Shown here: piece by piece, positions 28,319-37,280 of the stretch | How the letters are laid out: each line of letters begins with the position of its first letter | Position numbering within the stretch: position 1 is the stretch's first letter | NCBI GenBank assembly: GCA_003574685.1 | Contig: QOCQ01000007.1 | Coordinates: forward strand, 124,001-188,000 | DNA from: Rhodospirillaceae bacterium SYSU D60007 | GTDB lineage: Bacteria > Pseudomonadota > Alphaproteobacteria > Reyranellales > Reyranellaceae | Length of the DNA stretch: 64,000 nucleotides | Direction: 5' to 3' | Translations under genes and position numbers: made by a program | Notes under the pieces: model-generated | What the model was told of the DNA's origin: nothing | What the model saw: the letters and a program-made list of their open reading frames with translations, nothing else | Databases searched by the model: none

Positions 28319-30553
28319 ATGGCTGAGGCTGCGAGGAAGGTTGAGTTTGACGATCCGCATGCCGTGGTCGGCCCGGCTGAAGCCGAGACAACGCGCATGC
28401 GGACGCTGCAAGGCGCGTGGCGCTGGGGACTGATCGCGCTTACCGCCCTCACGATCTTTCTTTGCATCAACCAGCAGTTCGCGCTGCGCTTCTTCGTCGG
28501 TTTCACGCCGCTCAACACGGAGTATTTCTATCTCCTGATCCTGTGCATGCTGCCGTTCACGTTCCTGATCTTTCCGGCAAGCAAACGGGCGCCGCTGAAC
28601 CGGCTTCCCTGGTATGACATCCTGCTCTTCGCGGCGACCGCCGCAGCCTCCGTGTACCTCATGCTCCACATCCGCAAGTCGGCGGAGCTGGGTTGGGAGT
28701 TCGGCGGCGCGCCGGATGACGTGATCTGGACCGGCTACGTCATGTGGGTGGTCCTGATGGAGGCGCTGCGCCGGACCGGCGGCTGGAGCCTGATGCTGTC
28801 GATCCTGCCCTTTACGGTCTACCCCCTGTTCGCAGATTCGTCGTGGCTTGGTCCGCTGAAGGGCAACGAGTCGACCTGGGCGCAGGCATCCGCGTATCAC
28901 ATGCTCTCGACCGAGAGCCTGCTGGGCATCCCCGTGCAGGCATTCGCTGACGTCGTCATCGGCTTCCTGGTGTTCGGTTCCGCTCTGATGATGACCGGGG
29001 CGGGCCGGTTCTTCATCAATCTCTCTTTCGCCCTTTGCGGAACCTTTCGCGGTGGCGCCGCGAAGGTCTGCATCTTTGCCAGCGGCCTTTTGGGCATGAT
29101 GTCCGGCAGCATCGTGTCCAACGTGCTGACGGCCGGAACGATGACCATTCCGGTGATGAAGCGTACCGGCTTTCGCGCGTCGTACGCCGGTGCCATCGAG
29201 GCCTGCGCCTCCACGGGCGCCGTGCTTGCGCCGCCGGTGATGGGCGCGACGGCTTTCGTCATGGCGCAGTTCATGGACACGACCTACGCCGAGGTGGCGC
29301 TGGCGGCCGCGATCCCGGCGCTGCTCTACTACGCCGGGCTCTTCATGCAGGTCGACGCCTATGCCGCGCGGCATAATCTGCAGGGTTTGCCCCGGTCGGA
29401 GCTGCCCAGCCTCTGGGAATCGCTGAAGAGCGGCTGGTACTACGCCTTTGTCATCGTCCTGCTGATCGTCATGCTGCTCTATTTCAAGCGTGAGAGCCAT
29501 GCGCCGTTCTATGCTACGGCCCTGCTGCTGGTCCTGAACCAGTGGGCGCAGCCGGGCAAATGGGGGCTGGCGAACACGATCAACTGCGTGCTCGCGCTTG
29601 CCATCACGATCGTGCTTACGCTCAACGGCGAGGGCTATGCCAAGGCGATTGCGCTGCCTGCTGGTGCCAGCGGCGCCTTCGATGCCTGGATGAATGCGCT
29701 GCTCTTGCCGGCGCTGGGCGGGATGCTAAGCCTGGTCGCGCTGAACGAGATCTCCGGCGAGAAGCGTTGGGGACTTGCCAAGTACCTCGCGTTTCTGGAA
29801 GTCAACGGCAAGACGTTCGTCGAGCTGGTCGGCATTCTCGCCGGATGCGGCCTGCTGATCGGCGCCTTCTCGATGACAGGCGTGATCTCCAGCCTTGCCA
29901 ACGACCTGCTGGCGCTGGCCGGCGCCAGCGCACTGCTGCTGCTGGCGATGTGCGCCATCACCAGCCTGATCCTCGGCCTGGGGCTGACCACGACCGCCTG
30001 CTACATCTTCCTCGCCATCCTGGTCGGTCCGGCGCTGGAGAAGGTCGGCCTCAACAAGATGGCCGTGCACATGTTCATCTTCTACTGGGGCATGCTGTCG
30101 TCCATCACGCCACCAGTGGCGATCGCGTCCTTTGCCGCCGCCGGTATCGCGGGCGCACCGGCCATGAAGACCGGATGGGAGTCGATGTGGGTGGGCAGCA
30201 TCATCTACTTCATTCCCTTCTTCTTCGTCCTCAATCCGGCATTCGTGCTGCAGGGCTCGTTGACCGAGGCGCTGTATCTGACGCTGACCACCGGCGCCGG
30301 CGCGCTGTTCATCTGCGGCGGCATCCAGGGCTACCAGGCAGGGGTCGGCGATCTGCGCGGGGCGGGCATGCTGGAATGGCCGTTGCGGGTAACACTGGTG
30401 ATCGGTGGACTGGTTCTTGCGTGCCCCGGCGGTGGCATCATGCCGCTGAGCAACACCACCATGGAGCTGCTCGGGCTGGCGATCCTGGCGCCGGTGGTGC
30501 TGCTCGCCTTCTGGCTGGTGCGCCGGGCGGCGCCGCGGCCGGCCATCTCGTAA
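28319..30553 (+). CDS. TRAP transporter fused 4TM/12TM permease
   Basis: Inner-membrane permease of TAXI-type TRAP systems with the small (Q) and large (M) domains in one chain, powered by an ion gradient. The 744-residue protein has many hydrophobic helices. The M-domain core is recognisable: FGSALMMTGAGRFFINLSFALCGTFRGGAAKVCIFASGLLGMMSGSIVSNVLTAGTMTIPVMKRTGF and GAIEACASTGAVLAPPVMGATAFVMA, and a second half with LGLGLTTTACYIFLAILVGPALEKVG and MLSSITPPVAIASFAAAGIAGAP. ATG at 28319 with CAGGGAG upstream. It serves the two receptors upstream. Confidence 0.92.
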   Translation: MAEAARKVEFDDPHAVVGPAEAETTRMRTLQGAWRWGLIALTALTIFLCINQQFALRFFVGFTPLNTEYFYLLILCMLPFTFLIFPASKRAPLNRLPWYDILLFAATAAASVYLMLHIRKSAELGWEFGGAPDDVIWTGYVMWVVLMEALRRTGGWSLMLSILPFTVYPLFADSSWLGPLKGNESTWAQASAYHMLSTESLLGIPVQAFADVVIGFLVFGSALMMTGAGRFFINLSFALCGTFRGGAAKVCIFASGLLGMMSGSIVSNVLTAGTMTIPVMKRTGFRASYAGAIEACASTGAVLAPPVMGATAFVMAQFMDTTYAEVALAAAIPALLYYAGLFMQVDAYAARHNLQGLPRSELPSLWESLKSGWYYAFVIVLLIVMLLYFKRESHAPFYATALLLVLNQWAQPGKWGLANTINCVLALAITIVLTLNGEGYAKAIALPAGASGAFDAWMNALLLPALGGMLSLVALNEISGEKRWGLAKYLAFLEVNGKTFVELVGILAGCGLLIGAFSMTGVISSLANDLLALAGASALLLLAMCAITSLILGLGLTTTACYIFLAILVGPALEKVGLNKMAVHMFIFYWGMLSSITPPVAIASFAAAGIAGAPAMKTGWESMWVGSIIYFIPFFFVLNPAFVLQGSLTEALYLTLTTGAGALFICGGIQGYQAGVGDLRGAGMLEWPLRVTLVIGGLVLACPGGGIMPLSNTTMELLGLAILAPVVLLAFWLVRRAAPRPAIS

Positions 30554-30587
30554 GCGTACATGCGACGTATCGGAGGAATCTGCAGCC

Positions 30588-31772
30588 ATGCCCGGCGTAC
30601 TTGAGGGAATCCGCGTACTCGATTTCGGCCGCTATATCGCGGGCCCCTACTGCGGCGCCCTGCTCGGCGATCTCGGAGCCGAGGTGATCCGCGTTGAAAA
30701 GCTCGACGGCAGCGAGGACCGCTGGGTGACGCCAGTCGTGCCGGACAAGGAAGGTGTCACCTTCCTCCAGATGAACCGCAACAAGCTGGGCATCACGCTG
30801 AATCCGACAAAGCCGGCCGGGCGGGAGGTGGTGGCGCGGCTGGTGAAGACGGCCGATGTCGTGGTCGCGAACCTGCCGGCCGATACGCTGAAGGAGATGG
30901 GCCTCGATTACGAGACGCTGTCGGCCATCAACCCGCGTATCATTCTGGCAACCACCTCGATGTTCGGTTCGGAAGGGCCCTATTCCAAGAGGGTGGGCTT
31001 CGACACGATCGGCCAGGCCATGTCCGGAGCCATGTACCTGTCGGGCTGGGGCAACCGGCCGATGCGCGTGGCCGTGCCCTACGTCGATTTCTCCACGGCC
31101 TATCTCAACACGATCGGCGTGCTGGCCGCGCTGATGGAACGCCAGAAATCCGGGAAGGGCCAGAAGGTCGAAACGGCGCTGATCCGAAGCGCGCTGAACG
31201 CCTCCAACACGCATCTCATCGAGCAACAGATGATCGAGGCCAACCGCACTGCGATCGGCAATCGCGCGTGGACGGCAGCGCCTTCGGACTGTTTCAAGTG
31301 CAAGGACGGCTGGATCTTCGCCATGGCGCTGGGCCAGCCGCTCTTCGTGCGCTGGGCGCGGCTGATGGGCGAAGAGAGCTGGCTGTCAGATCCGCGTTTC
31401 AAGGATGACCTGCAGCGCGGCAATCACGGCGAGCTCATCAGCGAGCGCATGCAGCACTGGTGTGGCGAGAGGACGGTGGACGAGGCGCTGGCGGCGCTGG
31501 CCGAGGCGCGCATCCCCGCCGGGCCGGTTTACAGCCCGCAGCAGGCCCTCGACGATCCGCACGTCAAGGACCAGAAGCTCTTCAAGCAGGTGACCTTCCC
31601 CGGCGCCAACAAGCCCGTTCCTTACCTCGACGAGGCCGTGAAGCTCTCCCGCACGCCGCTGGAGATCCGCACGCGCCCGCCCACGCTGGGCGAACACACG
31701 GATCAGGTGCTCGAGGAGATCGGATACTCACGGGCCGAGATCGCGAAGCTGCGCCAGGAACGGGTGGTCTGA
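30588..31772 (+). CDS. CaiB/BaiF family (class III) CoA-transferase
   Basis: Moves CoA between acyl-CoA and a free acid. The 394-residue product has the family N-terminus GIRVLDFGRYIAGPYCGALLGDLGAEVIRVEK, FLQMNRNKLGITLN and a catalytic-Asp region VAVPYVDFSTAYLNTIGVLAALMERQKSGKGQKVETALI. It follows the TRAP permease after 34 bases on the same strand, with GGAGGAAT before the ATG. That suggests it activates the acid brought in by the transporter. Confidence 0.9.
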   Translation: MPGVLEGIRVLDFGRYIAGPYCGALLGDLGAEVIRVEKLDGSEDRWVTPVVPDKEGVTFLQMNRNKLGITLNPTKPAGREVVARLVKTADVVVANLPADTLKEMGLDYETLSAINPRIILATTSMFGSEGPYSKRVGFDTIGQAMSGAMYLSGWGNRPMRVAVPYVDFSTAYLNTIGVLAALMERQKSGKGQKVETALIRSALNASNTHLIEQQMIEANRTAIGNRAWTAAPSDCFKCKDGWIFAMALGQPLFVRWARLMGEESWLSDPRFKDDLQRGNHGELISERMQHWCGERTVDEALAALAEARIPAGPVYSPQQALDDPHVKDQKLFKQVTFPGANKPVPYLDEAVKLSRTPLEIRTRPPTLGEHTDQVLEEIGYSRAEIAKLRQERVV

Positions 31773-31788
31773 GGCCGGGAACGCCGGC

Positions 31789-31980
31789 TCAAGTCGACAG
31801 AAGCGCTATGGCACAGAGCGCCAGGCCGGCTGCCAGCAGGCTGGTCAGCACCATCGCGCCCACCATCGCTGCCGCATCCGAATCCATGAAACCGGGCGGA
31901 ACCCCTCTTTTCGGCCGCAGCACGACCAACAAGATGCCGCTCGCGATCAGGAAGGACAGTCCCAGGATGACCTTCAGCAT
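31789..31980 (-). CDS. Small two-helix membrane protein
   Basis: A 63-residue protein beginning MLKVILGLSFLIASGILLVVLRP, with a second hydrophobic helix AAAMVGAMVLTSLLAAGLALCAIALL separated by a short polar loop (KRGVPPGFMDSD). A GGGGGAAACGGGG stretch upstream may be the ribosome site. No family recognised; it follows a DUF3237 gene on the same strand. Confidence 0.55.
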   Translation of the reverse strand: MLKVILGLSFLIASGILLVVLRPKRGVPPGFMDSDAAAMVGAMVLTSLLAAGLALCAIALLST

Positions 31981-32038
31981 TCCCCGTTTCCCCCGTTTTG
32001 GCAGACGGTGGCGCGGAATGCTGACGGCAGGTTGACTT

Positions 32039-32506
32039 TCAGAGCACCTGGAAGACGTCGTAGATGGGGCCGGTCGCCTCGCGCCGGCCGGTCGCCACGC
32101 AGACAATCCGGTTCAGGAACGAATACTTTTCCGAGGACGTCTCGAACAGCGGCGTCGTGCGGAAGTAGTATTCCGAGGGATCGACCTTCTCGCCCTTGTT
32201 GAGCCGGTCGAGCACCCATTGCGGACCGTGCCGCATGCCGCGGTAGCTCATATAGACGAGGGCATCGTCGTCGGTGCGCAGTGTGATGCGCACGTCAAGC
32301 ATCAGCACGCCGTCCTTGCGCAGCAGCAGCCAGTCGCCGCCCGGCGAGGGCAGCACCGTGCCGCGCAATTCCTTGCCGTCGAAGCGCCCGCCGGTGACGG
32401 TGGCGATACGGCGGTTGCCGTAGGGCGTGGCGCCGAGGTCATTCATTTCGCCGACATTGAGCCAAATCGTGAAGAGGTGTGCCGTCCTGAGTTCCGCATC
32501 GGCCAT
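32039..32506 (-). CDS. DUF3237 domain protein
   Basis: A 155-residue beta-barrel protein of the DUF3237 family: HLFTIWLNVGEMNDLGATPYGNRRIATVTGGRFDGKELRGTVLPSPGGDWLLLRKDGVLMLDVRITLRTDDDALVYMSYRG, later SEYYFRTTPLFETSSEKYSFLNRIVCVATGRR. The start at MADAELRTAH is preferred over the upstream ATG (32536), which lies in a repeat. Members often sit with aromatic or acyl-CoA catabolic genes, as here, but no activity is established. Confidence 0.8.
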   Translation of the reverse strand: MADAELRTAHLFTIWLNVGEMNDLGATPYGNRRIATVTGGRFDGKELRGTVLPSPGGDWLLLRKDGVLMLDVRITLRTDDDALVYMSYRGMRHGPQWVLDRLNKGEKVDPSEYYFRTTPLFETSSEKYSFLNRIVCVATGRREATGPIYDVFQVL

Positions 32507-32530
32507 GGCGATCTTCCTCTGTCTCCTCGC

Positions 32531-32612
32531 CTTCATGGTGAGCCTGTCGAACCATGAACGTCTCGCACGACGGCTGTGTCGGCCGCTTCATGGTTCGACA
32601 AGCTCATCATGA
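32531..32612. repeat. Bipartite inverted repeat, TTCATGGTGAGC/TGTCGAACCATGAA family
   Basis: Left arm reads CTTCATGGTGAGCCTGTCG then AACCATGAA, and the right arm is its near-perfect inverse ending GACAAGCTCATCATGAAG. The middle is about 26 bases. A second copy with the same layout lies at 59878-59961, and the outer CTTCATGGTGAGC is shared with the palindrome at 15673. It precedes the DUF3237 gene and follows the acyl-CoA synthetase gene. Confidence 0.8.
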
Positions 32613-32641
32613 AGCGGTTGCTGTTTGGCCCACGCAGCGGC

Positions 32642-34258
32642 TCATATCCTGCTGCCGCGGCCTTCCCAGTACGGGGCACGCAGCTCGCGTTTCATGATCT
32701 TGCCGATGGTGCTGCGCGGCAGCGAGTCGCGGAACTCGACGGCGGCCAGCCGCTGCGTCTTGCCGAGCTGCTGGTTGGCCCAGCCAAGGATGTCGGCAGC
32801 CGTTGCCGTGGCGCCCTCCCGCCGCACCACGAGCGCCAGCGGCGATTCGCCCCACTGGTCGCTGGGGATGCCGATCACCGCCACGTCGATCACGTCGGGA
32901 TGCTTCAGCAGCAGCACCTCGATATCGGCAGGATAGACGTTGAAGCCGCCGGAGATGATCATGTCCTTGCGCCGGTCGAGCAGCTCCAGAAAGCCGTCGG
33001 CATCGAAGCGCCCCATGTCGCCCGAGCGGAAATACATCTGCCCGTCCCTGTCGTACCAGAAGAGCTCGCGCGTCTTGCCCGGCTGCTTGTAGTAGCCCTT
33101 CATCATCATGGCGGCGCGGCCGACGACCTCGCCGATCTCGCCCTGCGGCAGCTCGTTGCCGTTCTCGTCGATGATCTTCATCACGCAGCCCAGGCCCGGC
33201 GTGCCCACGGTGTGCAGCTTGTCGGGATGCAGATTGGCCTCGAGCGTGCAGGCACCGCCGCCCTCGGTCAGCCCATAGATCTCGACCAGCCGGCCGGGCC
33301 AGCGCTTCAGGCACTCCGCCTTGATATGAGCGCGCAGCGGGGCACTGGTCGACAGCTTCATCCGGAAGGACGAGAGGTCGTAGCGGCCAAAATCGGGGTG
33401 CGCGAGGATGCGCTGGTACTGCACCGGAACCAGCATGGCGTGCGTAGCGCGCTCCGCCTGCGCCAACTCGAGAAACTGCACCACATCAAACTTCTTCATC
33501 AGCACCACGGTGCCGCCGTGCTGGATCGTGGGCAGCATGCCGGCGATGGTGGTGTTCGAGTAGAGCGGCGTCGATACCAGCGAAATCGTTTGCGGCCCGA
33601 AATCGAAGACGGCGAGCCTGTCGCGCATCAGCGAGCGCAGCCGGTGCGAATGCAGAATGCCCTTGGGCAGCCCTGTCGTGCCGGAGCTGTAGATGATGTT
33701 GAAGTCGTCTTCGGGATCGATATCGACATGGAAGGGCGCATCGGATTGCGCGCCGATCCAGCCTTCGTAGGCTGCCCAACCCTCGCGCGCGAAATCGAAG
33801 GCGATACGGCCGCCCGGCACCAGCTTGGCCAGCCTGCCTTCCGCCGGCGCCACCAGATCGAGATACTGCTGGCCCAGAAAGAACATGCGGCTGTCGCTGT
33901 CGTCGAGCATGCCTTCCAGCGCATCCGTTGCGCCCATGGTGGACAGCGGCACCACGCACATGCCGGCGCGCAGGGCGCCCATGAACACTTCCAGATACTC
34001 GATCGAGTTGCTGGCCAGCACGGCGATCTTGTCGCCCTTCCGCAACCCGCTGGCTATGAGCGCGCGGGCCACCTGGTTCAGGCGCCGGTCAAATTCTCTC
34101 CAGGTGACGCTGCGTCCCTCGCATTTGACGGCGATACGTCCGGGTGCCGTCGCCGCCGTCTCGCGGATCATGTCGGGCGTCGCCACGAATGGCGGCAATC
34201 CCTCGATATCGGCAGGCTTGATGTATTCGAAGTCGCGGGTGGCGGTGTCGGGCGGCAT
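32642..34258 (-). CDS. AMP-dependent acyl-CoA synthetase/ligase
   Basis: Adenylate-forming enzyme that activates a carboxylic acid as AMP ester and then CoA thioester. The 538-residue product has the P-loop motif IIYSSGTTGLPKGILHSH, a STSAPL and YGLTEGGGA block, the Asp in FRSGDMGRFDADGFL and a hinge DRRKDMIISGGFNVYPADIE, and the C-terminal catalytic lysine in PRSTIGKIMKREL. Length is normal. Substrate not assignable. It is followed on the same strand by the DUF3237 gene and preceded by a rhodanese gene 11 bases away, so all three may share a transcript. Confidence 0.92.
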   Translation of the reverse strand: MPPDTATRDFEYIKPADIEGLPPFVATPDMIRETAATAPGRIAVKCEGRSVTWREFDRRLNQVARALIASGLRKGDKIAVLASNSIEYLEVFMGALRAGMCVVPLSTMGATDALEGMLDDSDSRMFFLGQQYLDLVAPAEGRLAKLVPGGRIAFDFAREGWAAYEGWIGAQSDAPFHVDIDPEDDFNIIYSSGTTGLPKGILHSHRLRSLMRDRLAVFDFGPQTISLVSTPLYSNTTIAGMLPTIQHGGTVVLMKKFDVVQFLELAQAERATHAMLVPVQYQRILAHPDFGRYDLSSFRMKLSTSAPLRAHIKAECLKRWPGRLVEIYGLTEGGGACTLEANLHPDKLHTVGTPGLGCVMKIIDENGNELPQGEIGEVVGRAAMMMKGYYKQPGKTRELFWYDRDGQMYFRSGDMGRFDADGFLELLDRRKDMIISGGFNVYPADIEVLLLKHPDVIDVAVIGIPSDQWGESPLALVVRREGATATAADILGWANQQLGKTQRLAAVEFRDSLPRSTIGKIMKRELRAPYWEGRGSRI

Positions 34259-34269
34259 TGCAGTCCCGG

Positions 34270-34677
34270 CTACTTCTTCGGCTCGACTTTCTCGACGGGA
34301 TAGCCCGCCTTCTTCCAGGCACCGAAGCCGCCCTCGATGTGGCAGACCGGCGTCAGCCCCATGTCCTGCGCCGTCTTGGCGGCGAGCGCCGAGCGCATGC
34401 CGCCGGCACAGAAGAACACGAAACGGTTGCCGTTCTGGAAGTAGTCCTTGGCATAGGGGCTGGCGGGGTCGATCCAGAACTCCAGCATGCCGCGCGTGAC
34501 GTTGACGGCGCCGGGCACGGCACCCTCGCGCCAGATCTCGCGCGGGTCGCGCAGGTCGACGAAGGTGACATCAGGCTTGCCATGAGCCGCTTTCGCCTGG
34601 TCGATACTCCAGGTCTCGACCTGGGCCATAGCTTCGTCGAGCATCTGCTTGATGCCCTTTTTGATTTCGAGTGGCAC
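34270..34677 (-). CDS. Rhodanese-like domain protein
   Basis: Single-domain sulfurtransferase, 135 residues. GTG start at 34677 (MPLEIKKGIKQML), with AGGAG 6-7 bases upstream; the longer frame to 34785 is unlikely. The core reads VTFVDLRDPREIWREGAVPGAVNVTRGMLEFWID and the active-site loop is FFCAGGMRSALAA with Cys90; HIEGGFGAWKKAGYPV closes the fold. It lies beside an acyl-CoA synthetase gene and head-to-head with a persulfide dioxygenase-rhodanese fusion, suggesting a shared sulfur-handling role. Confidence 0.88.
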   Translation of the reverse strand: MPLEIKKGIKQMLDEAMAQVETWSIDQAKAAHGKPDVTFVDLRDPREIWREGAVPGAVNVTRGMLEFWIDPASPYAKDYFQNGNRFVFFCAGGMRSALAAKTAQDMGLTPVCHIEGGFGAWKKAGYPVEKVEPKK

Positions 34678-34815
34678 GGCATTCTCTCCTGGCGATTTTG
34701 GCGTTCTCAGCGGCAGTGTGGTGCGGTTCGGCAGCCCCCGCAAGCGCCACACCGTCGTTGGCGGGACGAGCATAGCGTCGTACAATATCGTTCAGCAAAA
34801 CTGCGGCAGAGCGCC

Positions 34816-35925
34816 ATGCTCATTTTCCGCCAGCTCTTCGATCCCGCGTCCTCGACCTACAGCTACCTGCTGGGCGACCGGCGCAGCGGCGAGGCCCTTC
34901 TGATCGATCCCGTCTTCGAGCAGGTGCGGCGCGACGCGGCGCTCGTGGCGGAACTCGACCTGCGCCTGGTCTGGACGCTGGAAACCCATGTCCACGCCGA
35001 TCACGTCACGGGCGCGTGGCTGCTGAAGCGAAGGGCAGGCAGCCGGATTGCGCTCGCCTGCGACAGCGGCGCCGAGGGTGCCGACCGCTATCTCGTGCAC
35101 GGCGACAAGGTCGGCTTCGGCCGGCGCTATGTCGGCGTACGCACCACGCCGGGCCACACCAGCGGCTGCCTGACCTACGTGCTCGACGACGAGAGCATGG
35201 CCTTCACGGGCGATTGCGTGCTGATCCGCGGCTGCGGCCGTACCGACTTCCAGCAGGGCGATCCGCACGCGCTCTACCGTTCGGTGCACAGCCAGATCCT
35301 GACCCTGCCCGAAACGTGCCTGCTCTATCCCGCGCACGATTATCGCGGCCTCACCGTCACCAGCGTTGCCGAGGAGCGGCGCTTCAGCCCGCGGCTGGGC
35401 GGCGAGATCGGCGAAGGCGACTTCACCGGCTACATGAACAACCTGCGCCTGCCCCATCCCAAACAGATCGATGTCGCGGTGCCCGCCAATTTGCGCTGCG
35501 GCCGGCCGGACGACGAAAAGGCGGCGCTGGCTGAGCCGGCATGGGCGCCCCTGCGCTACAGCTTTGCCGGCATCTGGGAAATCCACCCGCACTGGCTGGA
35601 AGAGCACACAGACGAGGTCCAGATCGTGGACGTGCGCGAGCCCGACGAGTTCGTGGGGCCGTTGGGCCACATCGGCGGCGCCATCCTGATACCGCTCGGA
35701 GAACTGGCGGGACGCGCCGGCGAGCTCTCACGCGAACGGCCGGTCGTTGCCGTCTGCCGCGCCGGCGGGCGGTCGGCACAAGCTACCGTGATCCTCCAGC
35801 AGGCCGGCTTCAGGGACGTCGCCAATCTCGCCGGCGGCATGCTGCGCTGGCGCGCCGAGGGCTGCGCCGTGGAGGGCGGCGTCGTGCTGCCATCCGGCGT
35901 GGAAGCCGACAGCTACGTGATCTGA
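34816..35925 (+). CDS. Persulfide dioxygenase-rhodanese fusion protein
   Basis: Fuses an ETHE1-like metallo-beta-lactamase domain (about 1-235), which oxidises glutathione persulfide to sulfite, to a C-terminal rhodanese (about 255-365). The start at MLIFRQLFDPASSTYSYLL is family-like. Metal ligands are in THVHADHVTGA (H58, H60, D62), GHTSG (H114), AFTGDCVLIRGCGRTDFQQGD (D133) and YPAHDY (H174). The rhodanese loop is VAVCRAGGRSAQA with Cys314. The 369 residues match known PDO-rhodanese fusions. It probably works in sulfide or thiol detoxification and ends in a 13-base overlap with the convergent aminotransferase gene. Confidence 0.88.
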   Translation: MLIFRQLFDPASSTYSYLLGDRRSGEALLIDPVFEQVRRDAALVAELDLRLVWTLETHVHADHVTGAWLLKRRAGSRIALACDSGAEGADRYLVHGDKVGFGRRYVGVRTTPGHTSGCLTYVLDDESMAFTGDCVLIRGCGRTDFQQGDPHALYRSVHSQILTLPETCLLYPAHDYRGLTVTSVAEERRFSPRLGGEIGEGDFTGYMNNLRLPHPKQIDVAVPANLRCGRPDDEKAALAEPAWAPLRYSFAGIWEIHPHWLEEHTDEVQIVDVREPDEFVGPLGHIGGAILIPLGELAGRAGELSRERPVVAVCRAGGRSAQATVILQQAGFRDVANLAGGMLRWRAEGCAVEGGVVLPSGVEADSYVI

Positions 35926-37244
35926 CCGTCGGTCCTCACCGCCGTGTCGATGGCCCGCTCCAGCACGGCGCACATCGTTTCGATCTCGGCATCGCTGACG
36001 ATGAAGGGTGGAGCCAGCACGATGACGTCGCGGTGGGCACCGGTACCGCCGGGATAAAAATACACGTTCTCGGCGAAGCCGGCCTGGAGCACCTTCATGG
36101 TGACATTGGCCTCGGGCGCAAAACGCTCCAGCGTCTCGCGGTCGCGTACGATCTCGATGGCGCGCAAGAGGCCGCGCCCGCGGACCTCGGCCACGTTGGG
36201 ATGCTGCTTCAGCTTCTGAAGACGGGTGCCCAGCCTGTCGCCCATCTCGCGGGCGCGCGCCATCAGGTTCTCACGGTCCAGAATATCCAGCACCGTGTCA
36301 GCCGCGGCGCAGGCAGCGGGATGGGCGCTGAAGGTGTAGAACATCGGTGCATCGCCGATGCGCTCCAGCGGCTCGGCGATGCGGTCGGGGGCGAACGTGC
36401 CGCCAATCGGTGCGTAGCCACCGCTCATGCCCTTGGCCGTGGCGATGATGTCGGGCAGCGCACCCTCGGCCTCGCTGGCGAAGCGCACGCCGGTGCGGCC
36501 GAAGCCCGTCACCACCTCGTCGGCGATCAGCAGCACGCCGTGCCGGTCGCAGATCGCCCGCAGCTTGCGCCAGTAGCCGGGCGGCGGTTCGATCGCCCCG
36601 CCGCTGGAGCCGACCACGGGCTCGGCGATGACCGCAGCCACCGTTTCGGGACCTTCGTGCAGGATAATCGCCTCGACCTCGTCGGCGCAGGCCACATCGC
36701 AGGTGGGCCACGACTTGCCCAGCGGGCAGCGCAGGCAGTAGTGCGGCGGCGCCTTGGGCGTGGCGCGCGCCATGGCCAGCAGCGGCGCGCGCCGGGCGGC
36801 GTGGCCGCCGATCTCCAGCGTCGCTACCGTGGCGCCATGGTACGAGAGGTCGCGGCCGATCACCTTCCAGCGGCCTTCCTCGCCACGTGCGACGTGGTAC
36901 TGGCGCGCCAGCTTGATCGCTGTCTCCACGGCCTCGGAGCCGCCGCTGGAGAGGTGCATGCGGGTAAAGCCCGGCGGCAGCCAGTCGCGCTGCAGCCGCT
37001 CGGCAAGCTGCATGCGCTGCGGCGTCACGAAGGGCGGGATCACGTACGACAGTGCCGTGGATGCCCGGGCCATCGCCTCGGCCGGTTCGCGGCGGCCGTG
37101 GCCGATGTTCACCACCATGGCTCCGCCCGCGGCGTCGAGTACACGCCGCCCGTCGCGCGTATGGAGATGGCAGCCTTCCGCGCCCACGAACTCGATCGCC
37201 AGCGACGAGCGGGTGAACGGCCAGATGACGGGCGTGTCGGGCAT
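35913..37244 (-). CDS. Class III aminotransferase (PLP-dependent)
   Basis: Omega-aminotransferase of the GABA/ornithine/beta-alanine group, 443 residues. The PLP site has SSGGSEAVETAIKLARQYH, IADEVVTGFGRTG and the lysine in DIIATAKGMSGGYAPIGG. Start at MPDTPVIWPFTRSS because GGGAGG lies about 7 bases upstream. A Cys-rich segment (YCLRCPLGKSWPTCDVAC) follows the first PLP motifs, a feature I recall in one subfamily. Downstream of a succinate-semialdehyde dehydrogenase gene on the same strand, it likely transaminates GABA or a similar omega-amino acid. Confidence 0.88.
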   Translation of the reverse strand: MPDTPVIWPFTRSSLAIEFVGAEGCHLHTRDGRRVLDAAGGAMVVNIGHGRREPAEAMARASTALSYVIPPFVTPQRMQLAERLQRDWLPPGFTRMHLSSGGSEAVETAIKLARQYHVARGEEGRWKVIGRDLSYHGATVATLEIGGHAARRAPLLAMARATPKAPPHYCLRCPLGKSWPTCDVACADEVEAIILHEGPETVAAVIAEPVVGSSGGAIEPPPGYWRKLRAICDRHGVLLIADEVVTGFGRTGVRFASEAEGALPDIIATAKGMSGGYAPIGGTFAPDRIAEPLERIGDAPMFYTFSAHPAACAAADTVLDILDRENLMARAREMGDRLGTRLQKLKQHPNVAEVRGRGLLRAIEIVRDRETLERFAPEANVTMKVLQAGFAENVYFYPGGTGAHRDVIVLAPPFIVSDAEIETMCAVLERAIDTAVRTDGQIT

Positions 37245-37280
37245 GAGGAGCCTCCCGGGTACTGGCAAAGAGCTCAGCCG

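Noticed and set aside
35913-37244. Cys-rich segment of the aminotransferase as a novel metal site
   Set aside because: I recall similar CxRCP...C...C stretches in one subfamily of class III aminotransferases, so it is probably an ordinary feature of that group.
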